From Papilionanthe hookeriana x Papilionanthe teres (taxonomy: Eukaryota; Streptophyta; Magnoliopsida; Asparagales; Orchidaceae), in the NCBI GenBank assembly GCA_022702705.1, contig CM040423.1:121825738-121889737 (forward strand): a stretch of DNA of 64,000 nucleotides, written 5' to 3'. The notes beneath the pieces are model-generated. The model did no database searches, was not told where the DNA came from, and saw nothing but the letters and a program-made list of their open reading frames with translations. The stretch's first letter is position 1; every line of letters begins with the position of its first letter. Both the position numbers and the translations under genes were made by a program. This document shows, one piece after another, positions 13,001-23,260 of this stretch.

Positions 13001-14529
13001 AGGGAGATTCTAATTCTTTGAATTGAATCCCTAACCAATGAATTGATCAAATATCACTTAACTTTTATTAATGAAATCATAAAAATGATGATTGAAACTA
13101 ATAATTAAAAAGGGTAATAATCTTGAAATCTCATAATTAAATTAAAACTTGAAATATCAAAATTAATTCGAAATGATTTGAAATCAAATTAAAACAAACT
13201 TGAAATATTAAAACTAATCTAAAATCATTTAAAGCTAAAGCTAAAACTAATTTAAAATACTAAGATTAATTTAAAGCAATTTATAATTAAAATATTATAA
13301 TTAAATTAAACTAATTGAAATTAATCTGAAATATTATAATTAAATCAAAACAATTTAAATCATTAAGATTTAATTGGACTTAAATAATTTAAACTCTCTT
13401 TCAAAATCAACTAAAACTTTATAACTAAAGTGAATCAGCTTAAATCACTAATTCAACTTCAATTAAGAAGGGTTAAGTTCTTTGATCAACTAATTTGCCC
13501 CTAAAGGCTTTCACCCTTATAACTCTTAAATGAGGTGTCAAATGAAATGTCACCTTGCTCATAGGATAATCAAACATCCAAGTTCACTGAGCAATAATCA
13601 AAACTTAACTAAACCCCAGATGATTAATTCATTTGCCTAATGAAGTTCATCTGGACTCAAAATAATCCCAGAGGCTTTGAAAAGATGTTCAGGACTCGTC
13701 CTAAGCACTTTGTCAATCCAATAAGATGTTTTAGAAGAACAATTGAACTTCATTGTTCTTTGATGAAGAAAATCATCCTCAAACACACCTTAAGGATTGA
13801 CTAGTGATAGGACTAAGATTTGGTAGACAACTAGAACCTTCCCTTAGATTTACCTAGGTGTTTTCTTTCAAATATTTAAATGTCCTAACATACGTTTTAA
13901 GTGTAGTTGGAAAGAACGAGAAGAACCGCCAGGTAAACTTTTATTTTATTGCAATTTACTTACCTGCACTGTACTTTACTTTCTTTTCTTGCAAGCTTGC
14001 ATGTTAAACAACAATGTCACCTTACATGAAAACTAAAACCCTTAGGATAGCCGAAAAACTGAAACTAAAATTAAAACTAAAATCAAAACAAGATAAAATT
14101 CACCACCACAATATTCAAAATATAAAACAACTCAAAATTTAATCACAAACAAAACAACAAAACTACAATCATAACTAAATTAAAATGTCTCGTTGGATGA
14201 TCAGGAATCCCTCGGATGATGTAACCCACGCATTGCTAACAAGATTTCCCACGGTCTAAATGAAAGAGTGGAACTCATTCAATTAAGTTTAGCAAATTCA
14301 TTTGGACTAAGTGAATCCGATGAAAATAGTGGTGCCGGGATGATGAAACATTGGGATCTTAATCGGTTCTACTTAATCAATTTTAATATTTCCACAATAA
14401 AATTTAAGACATTGAATTTAAAATTCAAACTCTAAAGCATGGCACTTCTCTCATCTCTTGATTGTCACTTCTTAAACTAAACCCTCTCCAACAACAAGGA
14501 GCTTGGAGCAAGCACGGTGGGTAGCACAG
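10066..14529 (+). mobile_element. K3: divergent, internally deleted, 3'-truncated K repeat
   Basis: Starts TGTTAACCTCATTTTTGGTGAGG at 10066, preceded by tgcaa. It follows K4 for about 370 bp, then jumps to the equivalent of about 42860 in K4, so roughly 1.9 kb including much of the GC-rich block is missing. From 10620 on it is collinear with K4: a GC island at 11160-11385, the AT-rich core, and the ggagctNggagcaNgcacggtggg segment near 14500. It ends at 14529, where an LTR-like TGACCAACAAAAA begins. The last 900 bp of the K consensus are absent. Non-coding. Confidence 0.75.
11160..11385 (+). promoter_or_regulatory. GC island and candidate promoter of K3
   Basis: Same layout as in the other K copies: gcgctgactcagatggcgg, then a G-box core in gcgccacgtgtgac, then a TATA-like cagataagttgg at about 11369. 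Promoter role is inferred from the shared arrangement. Confidence 0.4.
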
Positions 14530-15108
14530 TGACCAACAAAAAATATGTTGAATTTTTCAAGCCTATTTTATATTGATTTTGATGATATTGTACTTTAAAA
14601 AAGGTATTTTTGATGATTTGTTGTAGGTATGTTAATTTATGTACATTAGAGCAAAAAGATGCAAAGAGGAGCGAATTTGGAGCAAAAAGGACCAAAAATA
14701 TGAAGATTTGACCTTGAGCGCCTACGGCGAGATCGACAGCGCCAACGGTGGATTTTTCCCTAGAGTTCAGAAAATAAATTACAAAGAAGTGGTCGACGGT
14801 GAGATCGAGGCCACCGATAGCGAGCCTTAAAAGAGAATGTCCAAAATCAAATATTCTAGAAGGCCACCGACGGCGAGATCGAGGCCGCTGAATGTGAGTA
14901 TGTAGGTTCTCTCATGAGGTGCATTGAATGTGGACGATTTTTGAAGGGATGCTTGGCCAACTCTTGGGAACTCTTCAACTACTTTAAAAGAAACAATTTG
15001 AGGCTGAAAAGGGGGAGGGGGTCCAAGTGGTCTCCAAGAGTATCTAGAGTGTCCGTGAGTATTTGTTAGAGTCTTGGTTGTCGTAAGAGTTATAGATAGT
15101 AAGTAATC
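14530..15108 (+). repeat. 5' fragment of an Athila-like LTR, different subfamily
   Basis: Begins TGACCAACAAAAAATATG. It tracks the first part of the A/B LTR in order, though only loosely in sequence: gatattgtactttaa, then ttgtaggtatg, then gcgaatttggagcaaaaa. Where the A/B LTR carries its palindrome, this one has three imperfect GC-rich repeats of about 30 bp centred near 14735, 14805 and 14878, each with a version of CGGCGAGATCGA. It is truncated at about 15108 and fused to integrase sequence. The upstream flank is cacag. No match to the B 3' LTR flank (ggagt) is seen, so it need not be B's own 5' LTR. Open frames here are incidental. Confidence 0.6.
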
Positions 15109-15853
15109 ATATATTTTGTAGATTTGGAATACCAAGAGTAATCATAACTGATGCGGGAAGTCATTTTAGAAATGCGATTATTGGAAAGTTAGTAAAGAAA
15201 TATCATATTAATCATCGCATTGCTACTGCTTATCATCCACAGACAAGTGGTTTGGTTGAATTATCCAATCATGAAATTAAAAGAATATTGGAAAAATTTG
15301 TTAATCCAAATAGAAAGGATTGGTCAATCAAACTGTATTATGCTTTGTGGGCCTATAGGACTGCTTACAAAACACCTATAACAATGTCCCCATATAGGTT
15401 GATTTTTGGAAAAGCTTGTCATTTACCTTTTGAACTTGAGCATAAAGCATATTGGACTTTAAAGAGTTCAATTATAATTTGAAAGATGCTGCTGAAAAGA
15501 GATTATTGAAATTGAATGAGCTTGAAGAAATAAGGAATGAATCTTATGAAAATGCTAAAATTTATAAGGAAAAGATGAAGTTATGGCATGATCGGAAGAT
15601 TCTTACTAAAAATCTTGTACCAGGACAAAAAGTTTTATTATATAATGCTAGATTGAGAATATTTTCTGGAAAACTGAAGTTCAGGTGGATGGGTCCATTT
15701 ATTGTGATAAAAGTTTATTCATATGGAGCTGTAGATATTCAAGATCCTAAGACTGGAAAAATATTTAAAGTTAACGGACATAGACTTAAACCATATTTTT
15801 CAGTCAATAAATCTAAATTTGATAATAATTTGATGTTGGGTCACTCAGAATAA
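15109..15853 (+). pseudogene. Integrase C-terminal half, element B
   Basis: Retroviral-type integrase joins element cDNA to the host chromosome. Visible: the second catalytic Asp in [12 protein letters not shown] (15128-15163), [10 protein letters not shown], and the third catalytic residue, Glu, in [11 protein letters not shown]. These are followed by the Athila-typical [20 protein letters not shown] and the C-terminal segment [13 protein letters not shown] (about 15686-15724), with a stop at 15853. The HHCC zinc finger and first catalytic Asp are absent because of the junction at about 15108. A frameshift lies near 15470: the frames before and after it overlap by about 30 bases. The homologous A copy is at 24640-25736. 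Confidence 0.85.
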
Positions 15854-15865
15854 GTTTTGGGTATG

Positions 15866-15915
15866 TCAGGCTAAAGACGTTAAAACAAACGCTTTGTGGG
15901 AGGCAACCCATAATT
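15866..15915 (+). other. Conserved non-coding block just after pol
   Basis: Contains gttaaaacaaacGCTTTGTGGG followed by AGGCAACCCA, beginning a few bases after the pol stop. Equivalent blocks follow pol in A (24580-24632, minus) and C (38298-38345, minus), and occur in F (62526-62575) although F lacks most of pol. TGGG and CCCA flank AGGCAA and could form a short hairpin. Role unknown. Confidence 0.5.
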
Positions 15916-16102
15916 ATCGATGTGCTTTGTTTTATGTTTATTTTGTGTGCTTTGTTTGCTTTGTTTGGCTTGCTTTATGTTTTTAGTGGTAGTAATTTGG
16001 AGTTTTTAAACTATAGTAGAGTTTATTTGGCCTTAATTTATGATTTAGAGAAGTCAGAATGAAAATTTGGACACTTAGTAGACCTGTGCTAAATTGAGCA
16101 CT

Positions 16103-16141
16103 TGCGGCTAAGCGCCGACTAGTTGGCACTTAGGCGCCGCA
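16103..16141 (+). promoter_or_regulatory. GC-rich palindromic module upstream of post-pol ORF 1, element B
   Basis: TGCGGCTAAGCGCCG and its near-inverse cacttaggcgccgca, separated by actagttgg. The same TAAGCGCC palindrome occurs in all four A/B-type LTRs. It is 200 bp before the ATG at 16342. A TATA-like tctataaaaatg lies between at about 16252. Confidence 0.55.
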
Positions 16142-16251
16142 GTTATAAAAAACTTAAAAAATGAGTTCTAGAAGCCTAGATCATGGGGGAGTGGTTTTGG
16201 AAGTTATTTTTGAGTTTTAAAACATCTTGGGGCAGTTTTAGCACTTTTGAA

Positions 16252-16263
16252 GTCTATAAAAAT
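16252..16263 (+). promoter_or_regulatory. TATA-like element before post-pol ORF 1
   Basis: tctataaaaatg about 85 bp upstream of the ATG at 16342 and 110 bp downstream of the palindromic module. The same position in A (minus, about 24230) reads tctataaaaagg. A possible internal promoter. No transcript evidence is available from sequence. Confidence 0.35.
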
Positions 16264-16341
16264 GACCCGATTTAAGAGAAACACTTACCCCAAGTCCTAT
16301 TTTCATTTCTGAGTCTTAAGAAGAGAGTTTTTTAGTGCATT

Positions 16342-16746
16342 ATGTCTTCCTGGGAGAATGAGATTAAGAAGAAGAAAGATTCTGACAAGAGTAAGTTCGT
16401 TAGTGACAGTGCTAAAGAGTTATTCAATGGATCTCTCGCTGTTAGTATTCAAGGGATTACTGAAATAATTGCAAAAATTGAAGCCCGAGTGACTTCAATG
16501 GAAGCAAAAATCCATGAAAGTAACCTACATTTGGAGCACATGGGATGGCAACTCAAGATACAATTCAGTAATTCAAGGTACGTGGAAGAAGCGGATAAGG
16601 CGATGTTTCTGAAGAACAAATGGATTGAAGAAGATGATTTAAGGATGAATAATTATCGCCCATTTTATCAGATTTATATTCCAGAAGGGTCAAATGAGAA
16701 TCATAACGGTTCGGGATATAATTCGCCTAATGAAGAAGGGAACTAA
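16342..16746 (+). CDS. Post-pol ORF 1 of element B: small coiled-coil protein
   Basis: An intact 134-residue frame with no known domain that I recognise. The N-terminus is short and lysine-rich (ENEIKKKKDSDKSKF). Residues about 35-75 look like a coiled coil (IIAKIEARVTSMEAKIHESN). The C-terminus carries PFYQIYIPEGSN and an Asn/Gly-rich tail. Both ends resemble the ends of post-pol ORF 2: the N-terminal K/R then F-S-x-A-x-E spacing, and the C-terminal coil plus HPFYI-x-Y-x-P. The large middle domain is absent. The homologue in A (24148-23745) has a stop in mid-frame. It probably derives from a duplicate of ORF 2 by internal deletion. Whether it was ever translated is unknown. Confidence 0.5.
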   Translation: MSSWENEIKKKKDSDKSKFVSDSAKELFNGSLAVSIQGITEIIAKIEARVTSMEAKIHESNLHLEHMGWQLKIQFSNSRYVEEADKAMFLKNKWIEEDDLRMNNYRPFYQIYIPEGSNENHNGSGYNSPNEEGN

Positions 16747-17602
16747 GAGTGCTTTGTTCTTATTTGTTTAGTGTTCTTAAGTGTTATGTTTAGTGCTCAT
16801 GTGTGTTATGTTTGGTGTGTTTAGTGTTTATATTTAAGTATTAACTAAGCCTGATGATGTGATGGTTAAATCCTAGAGATGTATACTTATCAGTTTGAGA
16901 TTAAAGTCTCTTGTATTTAGAGAATTTCATCCTTTATGTGTGGATAGAAATTCTAGAATTGTATTAAGTGTTATGTTTGTTTTAATATAAGTTTGTGTTT
17001 GTGTGAAATTTATGTGGAATCAATGGATATTAAATTTTTATTTGGAAACTTGGAAGACTTATGTGGGGAGAAATAATTATTCTGGAGTAATTAAGGGTGA
17101 TTAACAAACTAACTAGCATATACCTTAATTGTGAAAATCTGGGTACTGGCGGCTAAGCGCCAGAGTGCGGCGCTTAAGCATCGGATTTTGCGGCTAAGCG
17201 CCGAGGGGTTCGCGCTTATGCGCCAGTTCGCAAAAATTGGTTCCCAGCAGTTAAAAACCCAAAAATTGCCTTTTTAAAACCACCCCATCGTCTTCAACCT
17301 TCAATTTATCGTGAAAGAGGAGCTTAAGGCATCATATTGTGGATCATTTAAGAGCTGATCTCAACAAAAATTGTTAGATTTGGATTCTTTGAGGTAAGAG
17401 TACTACTCCTAAGTAATTTTTTTTATTTTCACCATGTTTTTCGAGTACATTTTGGAAAATCTTAAAATCACTATTCATGGTGAAAATTTGAGGAAAAACT
17501 TGAGAAATTGCTTGGACTTAGTGAAAATATCTTTTGGAAGATAATTTAACAAGGTTAGTTTAATTTTGAAATTTATGGTAAATTGTTTTTGAATTTTTAG
17601 AG
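16747..17602 (+). other. Spacer between post-pol ORFs with two palindromic modules
   Basis: Non-coding and AT-rich, except for 17147-17226. There, two GC-rich inverted repeats sit in tandem: tggcggctaagcgccagag with its partner to 17182, and gcggctaagcgccgagg with its partner to 17226. The preceding gaaaatctgggtact matches the LTR's gaaaatttgggcact in 13 of 15 bases. The distance from the second module to the ATG at 17603 is about 377 bp. A TATA-like tgcctttttaaaacc is at about 17268. Confidence 0.5.
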
Positions 17603-18363
17603 ATGGCTCCAAAGTCAAAGCGTGCACGAGAAAAGACAGGATTTGATTATGACAAATTTTTTAGTACGAGGGCTGAGGAACGATATGTTGATGCATTGCA
17701 GTTACGTAAGTTGATTCCAGAGCGTGTGTTTAGTAAGTCAGGAGAGGTGATTGAAGATATGATTGCTAGAAGGAACTGGGAGAATTACTGTTGCTTCTCC
17801 ACTATTGATGTTGTTTCTGTGGTCAGAGAATTTTAAGCAAATTTGCCTGCTACAGAAGAGAATCAAGTGATGGTTAGGAGGCATGAGGTCAACTTTTCTT
17901 CTGGGGCAATCAACACTTTTTATGGACTACCTCCTGACATGTTCTGTTTTTATTCTAACTATCATCCTACGGAAGGAGAATTAGATGAGATCATGGAATT
18001 TCTGACTGATGGAAGAGGATTATGGAAAATAACAAATGATAGAAGAGTGAACTTCCTTAATTCCAAATTGAATGCCACTTTTAAGGCGTGACATTATTTT
18101 ATCTCATCTAAATTGTTACCTTCGAGTCATACAAGTGAGAAATAGCAGTGTTGAACCATTGCATTCAGCAAGGGAAGCCTATTGACATTGGAGGTATAAT
18201 TTATGATTATGTTTTGAACTGTGCTAGATCAACCACTACTGCAGGTATGGGATTTCCTTCTTTGATTCATTCATTATGTGAAAGATCTAGAGTGAAGTTT
18301 GAAACCTGGGAAGAGGTACTTCAGCCATTGAGACCAATTACCAGTGTCAACGATGGTGCTTAC
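17603..18363 (+). pseudogene. Post-pol ORF 2, element B, 5' part (putative plant transposon protein family)
   Basis: Starts MAPKSKRAREKTGFDYDKFF at 17603. A conserved core with VNFSSGAINTFYGLPPDMF (about 17887-17943) and GRGLWKIT follows, then a block with GFPSLIHSLCERS up to 18300. Stops near 17834 and 18089 and a frameshift near 18140 kill it. The frame is then split by element A at 18363 and resumes at 31924, with the CTTAC duplication on both sides. The family is known from plant Athila-type elements in the position an env-like gene would occupy. Biochemical role unknown. No signal peptide or membrane segment is evident, so env-like function is not supported here. Confidence 0.75.
18359..18363. 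other. Target-site duplication CTTAC, left of element A
   Basis: CTTAC here and at 31919-31923, directly flanking A's LTR ends. Without the insert, the host frame of B ORF 2 reads through, which confirms the duplication. Confidence 0.9.
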
Positions 18364-20204
18364 TATTCCACCTGATATTTATACTTACAAATATGATATG
18401 AAAATTGGCAACGACACCAAAAACTTGATCTCGCCAGATATAATATTCTTATGATATTAATTAATAATGTGGATACTACGCAACTATACGTATCGTTTAT
18501 CAAGTAATATAGGACTATCTGATTAAGTCCCGAGATATCGAACCCACAGGGAAAGGATAAAAATCTTTAAAGGAATCAGAAAATTATCTTTTTAATTTTT
18601 TTAATGGTTTTTAAAAAGTATGTCTTGATTTTGAAAAGTTGTGAAAGTTGATTTGTCTTTTGAAATTTCCTTAATAAAATGTTAACCAAGAAATTAAAAT
18701 TATAATAACTAATAACACTGTATGTAAAACACTATTAACTAGAATATCTTTTTCTTTCCTTTTATGAAGTAGTAATGATTATTAAAGTATTTTTGTGGAA
18801 GTATTTAAATTTGTTGTGACAGATAGAAGCAAATGTGTTCTTTACCCTTACTTGGTTCTATAAAGAACATAGGTTAATTTGAAATTTTTATCATTTTGAG
18901 CATGGTTAGGCAGGGAAGATACCAGTCTCTCACTTTAGAGTTCCCTCGATTCCCACCAACTGGGGGCTAACTTCTCATAAAAAAACTCAAAACTTCAAAC
19001 CAAATTAGGGGGTTTTAGCCTGTCACTCTAAAATCCTCATATTTTACTCCCTTCCATAAAAATATCTTCTAATATTACATTCAATTATATGGACTACAAT
19101 TCTCACCCATATAATTGCATTTGATTCTTACTATATTTTATGAGACAATATCGCATTGGATATTACATAATTTCAAGAAATTCTACAACTTAGCAGGCCA
19201 AATTAAGTAGTAAACAAAGTTTTCAGAATCAATCTTCGCAACTTCTTCCAACTTTAAACACTTATACTTTCCATAAAAATTCTTTATAAACTAATTACTT
19301 CTTTATTTAATATAGAAAAAGATAAAGTAAACTACTCAGAATGCATCGAGAAAATACAAAAATACATTGATTTGAAATTAAAAACCATAATAAAAACAAC
19401 AAACAAAAATAATTATTAATTGAAAAACTAAATGTAAGAATAAAAGTAAAAACTTATCTGAAAATTCTCTCCACAAGACTCTGGAACTTCCTCTGAAACT
19501 TTAACTCTTCACTAAACTACTCCTCAGAGCGGATCTCCTAACTCCGATGACTCAGAATAAACTTCAAACTTTAATAGAAACTAAACTAAAACAAAGAAAA
19601 GAAGTGGGAAGAAGAAGACTTAACTCTGACCCTTTTCTCCTTTTTACTCTCAACTCCTACTCTTAATAAAAACTCTCACAAAATAAAAATAAAATACTGT
19701 AAAAACTCTCTTCAAAATGCAAGTGGAAGAGAAAAAGAAAGAAAGAACCCTTCAAAATGCAAAGGAAGAGCCCCCTAATATTTCCTAAGACTCTCTTTAA
19801 ATATTAAACCAAAAGGTGCCTTGGTATCTCTTCAAATGTGTCCAGATTCAATGTATCTACCAAAAAATGCACCCCTCATTCAAACTTGCAGCCCACAGGA
19901 AGTTATGGAAGTTACCACCAAGAGTTGCATCCCATCACCTTTGAAAATGGCGCCAAATTCAATTTAATCTCGATTTTTAACTGTGGCGGCTAAGCGCCGG
20001 CCCAGCGGCGCTTAGCCGCTAGTGCCAAAATTTTAATTTTTCATTCTTTTGCTCCAAATTTGATCCAATTTTGCTCCTTTCATCATGACCATCCATTTTC
20101 ATCATACCTGCAAGAAAAACATAAAATACCTTCCATTAAAGTGAAATATCATTAAAAATAGGTATAAAAATGTGCGTAAAAATACTACATATTTTAGGTG
20201 TATC
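18364..20204 (-). repeat. 3' LTR of element A
   Basis: About 1.84 kb. On the minus strand it starts TGATACACCTAAAA (20204) and ends at 18364 with GGTGGAATA, a decayed form of the GGTGGATCA end seen at 35644-35652. Inside: the GC-rich palindrome at 19985-20020, a TATA-like tatttaaag near 19800, and a primer-site-like stretch tttttggtgtcgttgcc near the end (18399-18415). Confidence 0.9.
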
Positions 20205-20221
20205 AAAATCCCCTAAACTTA
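20205..20221 (-). other. Polypurine tract of element A
   Basis: On the minus strand TTAAGTTTAGGGGATTTT directly precedes the 3' LTR. This is the usual position of the plus-strand DNA primer. The B equivalent at 33834-33848 has five Gs. Confidence 0.75.
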
Positions 20222-21739
20222 AAATGTTACTTGTCCTCAAGTGACAGCTAATCTTATAGAACATTTTGCATGCAAATTATGTAATGAGTTTCTTAGGAAG
20301 ATAACAAAACTTTGTTCTAGAAATAGAATAGTCCAATTTAGAAAAAAATTTTCGTAATTAAAACCATCTTAAAGTTTAGAAAGTTCTTAAGTAAAGGAAA
20401 ATGACAGATATAAGTTTCTATCTAATTCAAAAATATTTGTAGATTCTTCAAAATATAGGACTCAAACACTTATTTTTCTCACTTAAAATTCTTTATTTGA
20501 AAATAATTTACTTACTATATTATAACCTTAAGCTTTAGATTTTCTATGAACTTATATCTTAAACTTTAGGTATGAAACAAACTTTTAATTAGGCCCTTAA
20601 ATCCTCAAGCTTCTCCTCCCTTTTTATATACTATTTTTCACTTTTTTTAATAAGGCAATGATTACTATATCTGGATAGGCCTTTAATGATTTTGAATTCC
20701 ACCCTTCCATTTAAAATAAAGGTCAGATATACATCTTTCACTTAAAAATCATAATAATAGTATTTGAAAATTATTCTTCAATAAAAGAATTTAAGCTTTG
20801 AAGAATAAAAGTCAATTCTTCTATTTATCCAAAAATACAAAACTTCTTACTAAAGATTGTTTAACTTTATTTAACACCTCTTCATTAAGAAAATTTAAAC
20901 TTTAAGTTTTTCATGATTACTATAAATTTTAACTAAGTTATTTTATTCATTTCTATATTCAAAATTATTGTTCCCCTAATATAACTTCATGTACATAATT
21001 GTTCTCAATAAAAAATAAGATTTATTTTAAGTATTCTTGAGAATCAAATAAAATTTTAGGTTTTTGAAAATCTTTTTTTTAAATCCCCCCCCCCCCCCGC
21101 CCTAAAACTTTAATTTTTAGTTAAGATAAAACATTTAAGCATAGGAAATGATACATGAGTGAGAATTAAAGACTAACATAACATGCTTGCAAGAATTTTT
21201 AATATCCTAATATGCAAGTATAACAATTTAAATAATAGGAGTAAAATGAAATCAAATTCAGTTTTTTCAAAAAAATTTTCTTTTTATAACAAGAAAAGTA
21301 AAAATTTCAAAAAGACTTCTACAGTGGTGGAGGTTTTCAAAGCAAATACACAGCAATTAAATAATACACTGATACAGATAGCAAATGGTAATGGAATTTG
21401 AAAATTTTTAAACATGTAGTTTCCTAAGTAGAAGTTCCCAATAATGGTTTATAATCTCCTAACAGTTTTTGAATTAAAGTACACACTACTAAAAACTCTG
21501 ACATAACATACACATTAAAACATTTACTGCCACACACACTACACTCAAAGCAACATATAAATCATCAATACAACAACAACAATACATCTGAATATGCATA
21601 ACAGATAAATAGTAAAACTATAATCTGCATACTATCAGAATTAACATCACAACACAATCATCAAACAAAATACTAGATAAAGTACACAATAACACAGCAC
21701 AACAACACGATAACTAAAAAAAACAACATACATCTACTC
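20222..21739 (-). other. 3' non-coding tail of element A
   Basis: 1.5 kb between post-pol ORF 2 and the polypurine tract. It is AT-rich and without sustained frames. A run of 14 C at 21085-21098 is matched by an 11-G run at the same place in B (32926-32936). Homologous to B 32302-33833 and to the end of F (63900-64000). Confidence 0.75.
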
Positions 21740-22882
21740 TTCATCCTCATCATCATCCTCATCCTAATCGTTCTAATCCATGGATGGCACATAAGGTATG
21801 TAGAATGGATGAGGGGGCATCTCAGCACTCTGATCACCTCTAACCAGTCTATCCAAATAATGCTGATAATTCTCCTCATACTCATCATTTTTTACAATAT
21901 ATATCTTCACATTATCAATCTTACCATCCATATCTTTCATATGCTCTCGAGTAAGACTCACTTTTTACAAAATTTTTCTTAATAACCTAGTCTGTGAATC
22001 AGTAGATGATGAAGCACGTGAAGTAGTAGCACAAGAAGTAGATGCAGTAGAAGCAAAAGCAGTAGAAGCCCTACCAAATACTTTTTTCCAACCAAACTCT
22101 GAATGTACAATGTAAGCACCAACGTTGACCCTGGTAATTGGTCTCAAAGGCTGAAGTACCTCTTCCCAGGTTTCAAACTTCACTCCAGATCATTCACATA
22201 ATGAATGAATCAAGGAAGGAAATCCCATACCTGCAGTAGCGGTTGCTCTAGCACAATTCAAAACATAATCATAAATTATACCTCCAATGTCAATAGGCTT
22301 CCCTTACTGAATGCAATGGTTCAACACAGCTCTTTCTCTCCTTACTTCACTAGTATGACTCGAAGGTAACAATTTAGATGAGATAAAATAATGACATGCC
22401 TTAGAAGTGGCATTCAATTTGGAAGCAGGAAAGTTCACTCTTCTATCATTTGTTATTTTCCATAATCCTCTTCCATCAGTCAGAAATTCCATGATCTCAT
22501 CTAATTCTCCTTTCGTAGGATGATAGTTAGAATAAAAATAGAACATATCAGGAGGTAGTCCATAAAAAGTGTTGATTGCCCCAGAAGAAAAGTTGACCTC
22601 ATTCCTCCTAACCATCACTTGATTTTCTTCTGCAGCAGACAAATTTGCATAAAATTCTCTGACCACAGAAACAACAGCAACAGTGGAGAAACAACAGTAA
22701 TTCTCCCAGTTCCTTCTAGCAATCATATCTTCAATCACCTCTCTTGGTTTACTAATCACACGCTCAGGAATCAACTTACGTGTCTGCAACGCATCGACAT
22801 ATCGTTCCTCAGCCCTCGTACTAACAATTTTTTTAGAATCAAATCTTGTCTATTCTCGTGCACGCTTTGACTTTGGAGCCAT
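21740..22882 (-). pseudogene. Post-pol ORF 2, element A (putative plant transposon protein family)
   Basis: Starts MAPKSKRARE at 22882. A single reading frame can be followed to the acidic C-terminus near 21773, interrupted by stops after RARE, after NHCIQ (about 22305), after SLCE (about 22185) and at about 21963. Against B these are single-base changes (AAG, CAA and AGA codons turned into stops). Core motifs: VNFSSGAINTFYGLPPDMF, GRGLWKITNDRR, and GFPSLIHSLCE. A Ser/Thr/Ala-rich linker follows, then a coil with a PPHPFYIPYVP end. Substrate or partner unknown. Confidence 0.78.
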
Positions 22883-23260
22883 CTCTAAAAATTCACGAAA
22901 AATTTACCATAAATTTCAAAATCAAACTAACCTTGCTAAATTATCTTCCAAAGATATTTTCACTAAATCCAAGCAATTCCTCAAGTTTTTCCTCAAATTT
23001 TCACCATGAATAATGATTTTAAGATTTTCTAATATGTACTCAAAATACATGGTGAAAATAAAAAAAACTTAGTTAGGAGTAGTGCTCTTACCTCAAGGAA
23101 TCCAAATATAACCATTTTTGTTGAGATCTGCTCTTAGATGATCCACAATATGATGCCCTGGGCTCCTCTTTCGCGATAAACTGAAGGTTGAAGACGTTGG
23201 GGTGGTTTAAAAATGGCAATTTTCGAGTTTTTTAACTGCTGGGAACCAATTTTTGTGACC

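Larger units (their letters stand above)
15109..18363 (+). mobile_element. Element B, left part: plus-strand Athila-like element truncated within integrase
   Basis: Begins in the integrase core and continues through the pol end, a post-pol spacer with a palindromic module, post-pol ORF 1, a second spacer with two modules, and the 5' two-thirds of post-pol ORF 2. It is interrupted at 18363 by element A. The remainder resumes at 31924 and ends with a 3' LTR at 33849-35652. Gag, protease, RT, RNase H and the true 5' LTR are missing. Confidence 0.85.

Noticed and set aside
21085..21098. C and G homopolymer runs (21085-21098, 32926-32936) as regulatory sites
   Set aside because: Same place in two related elements but of different length, as expected for homopolymer slippage. 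No other signal nearby.
21673..21888. Met/Arg/Ile-rich frame antisense or shifted to ORF 2 tails (also 32053-32379)
   Set aside because: These are out-of-frame readings of the acidic tail of ORF 2 and hydrophobic by composition only.
22304..22882. ORF 2 as a true transposase or an envelope gene
   Set aside because: The 'transposon protein' name is only a family label. No DDE motif is seen. No signal peptide or transmembrane segment supports an envelope role.
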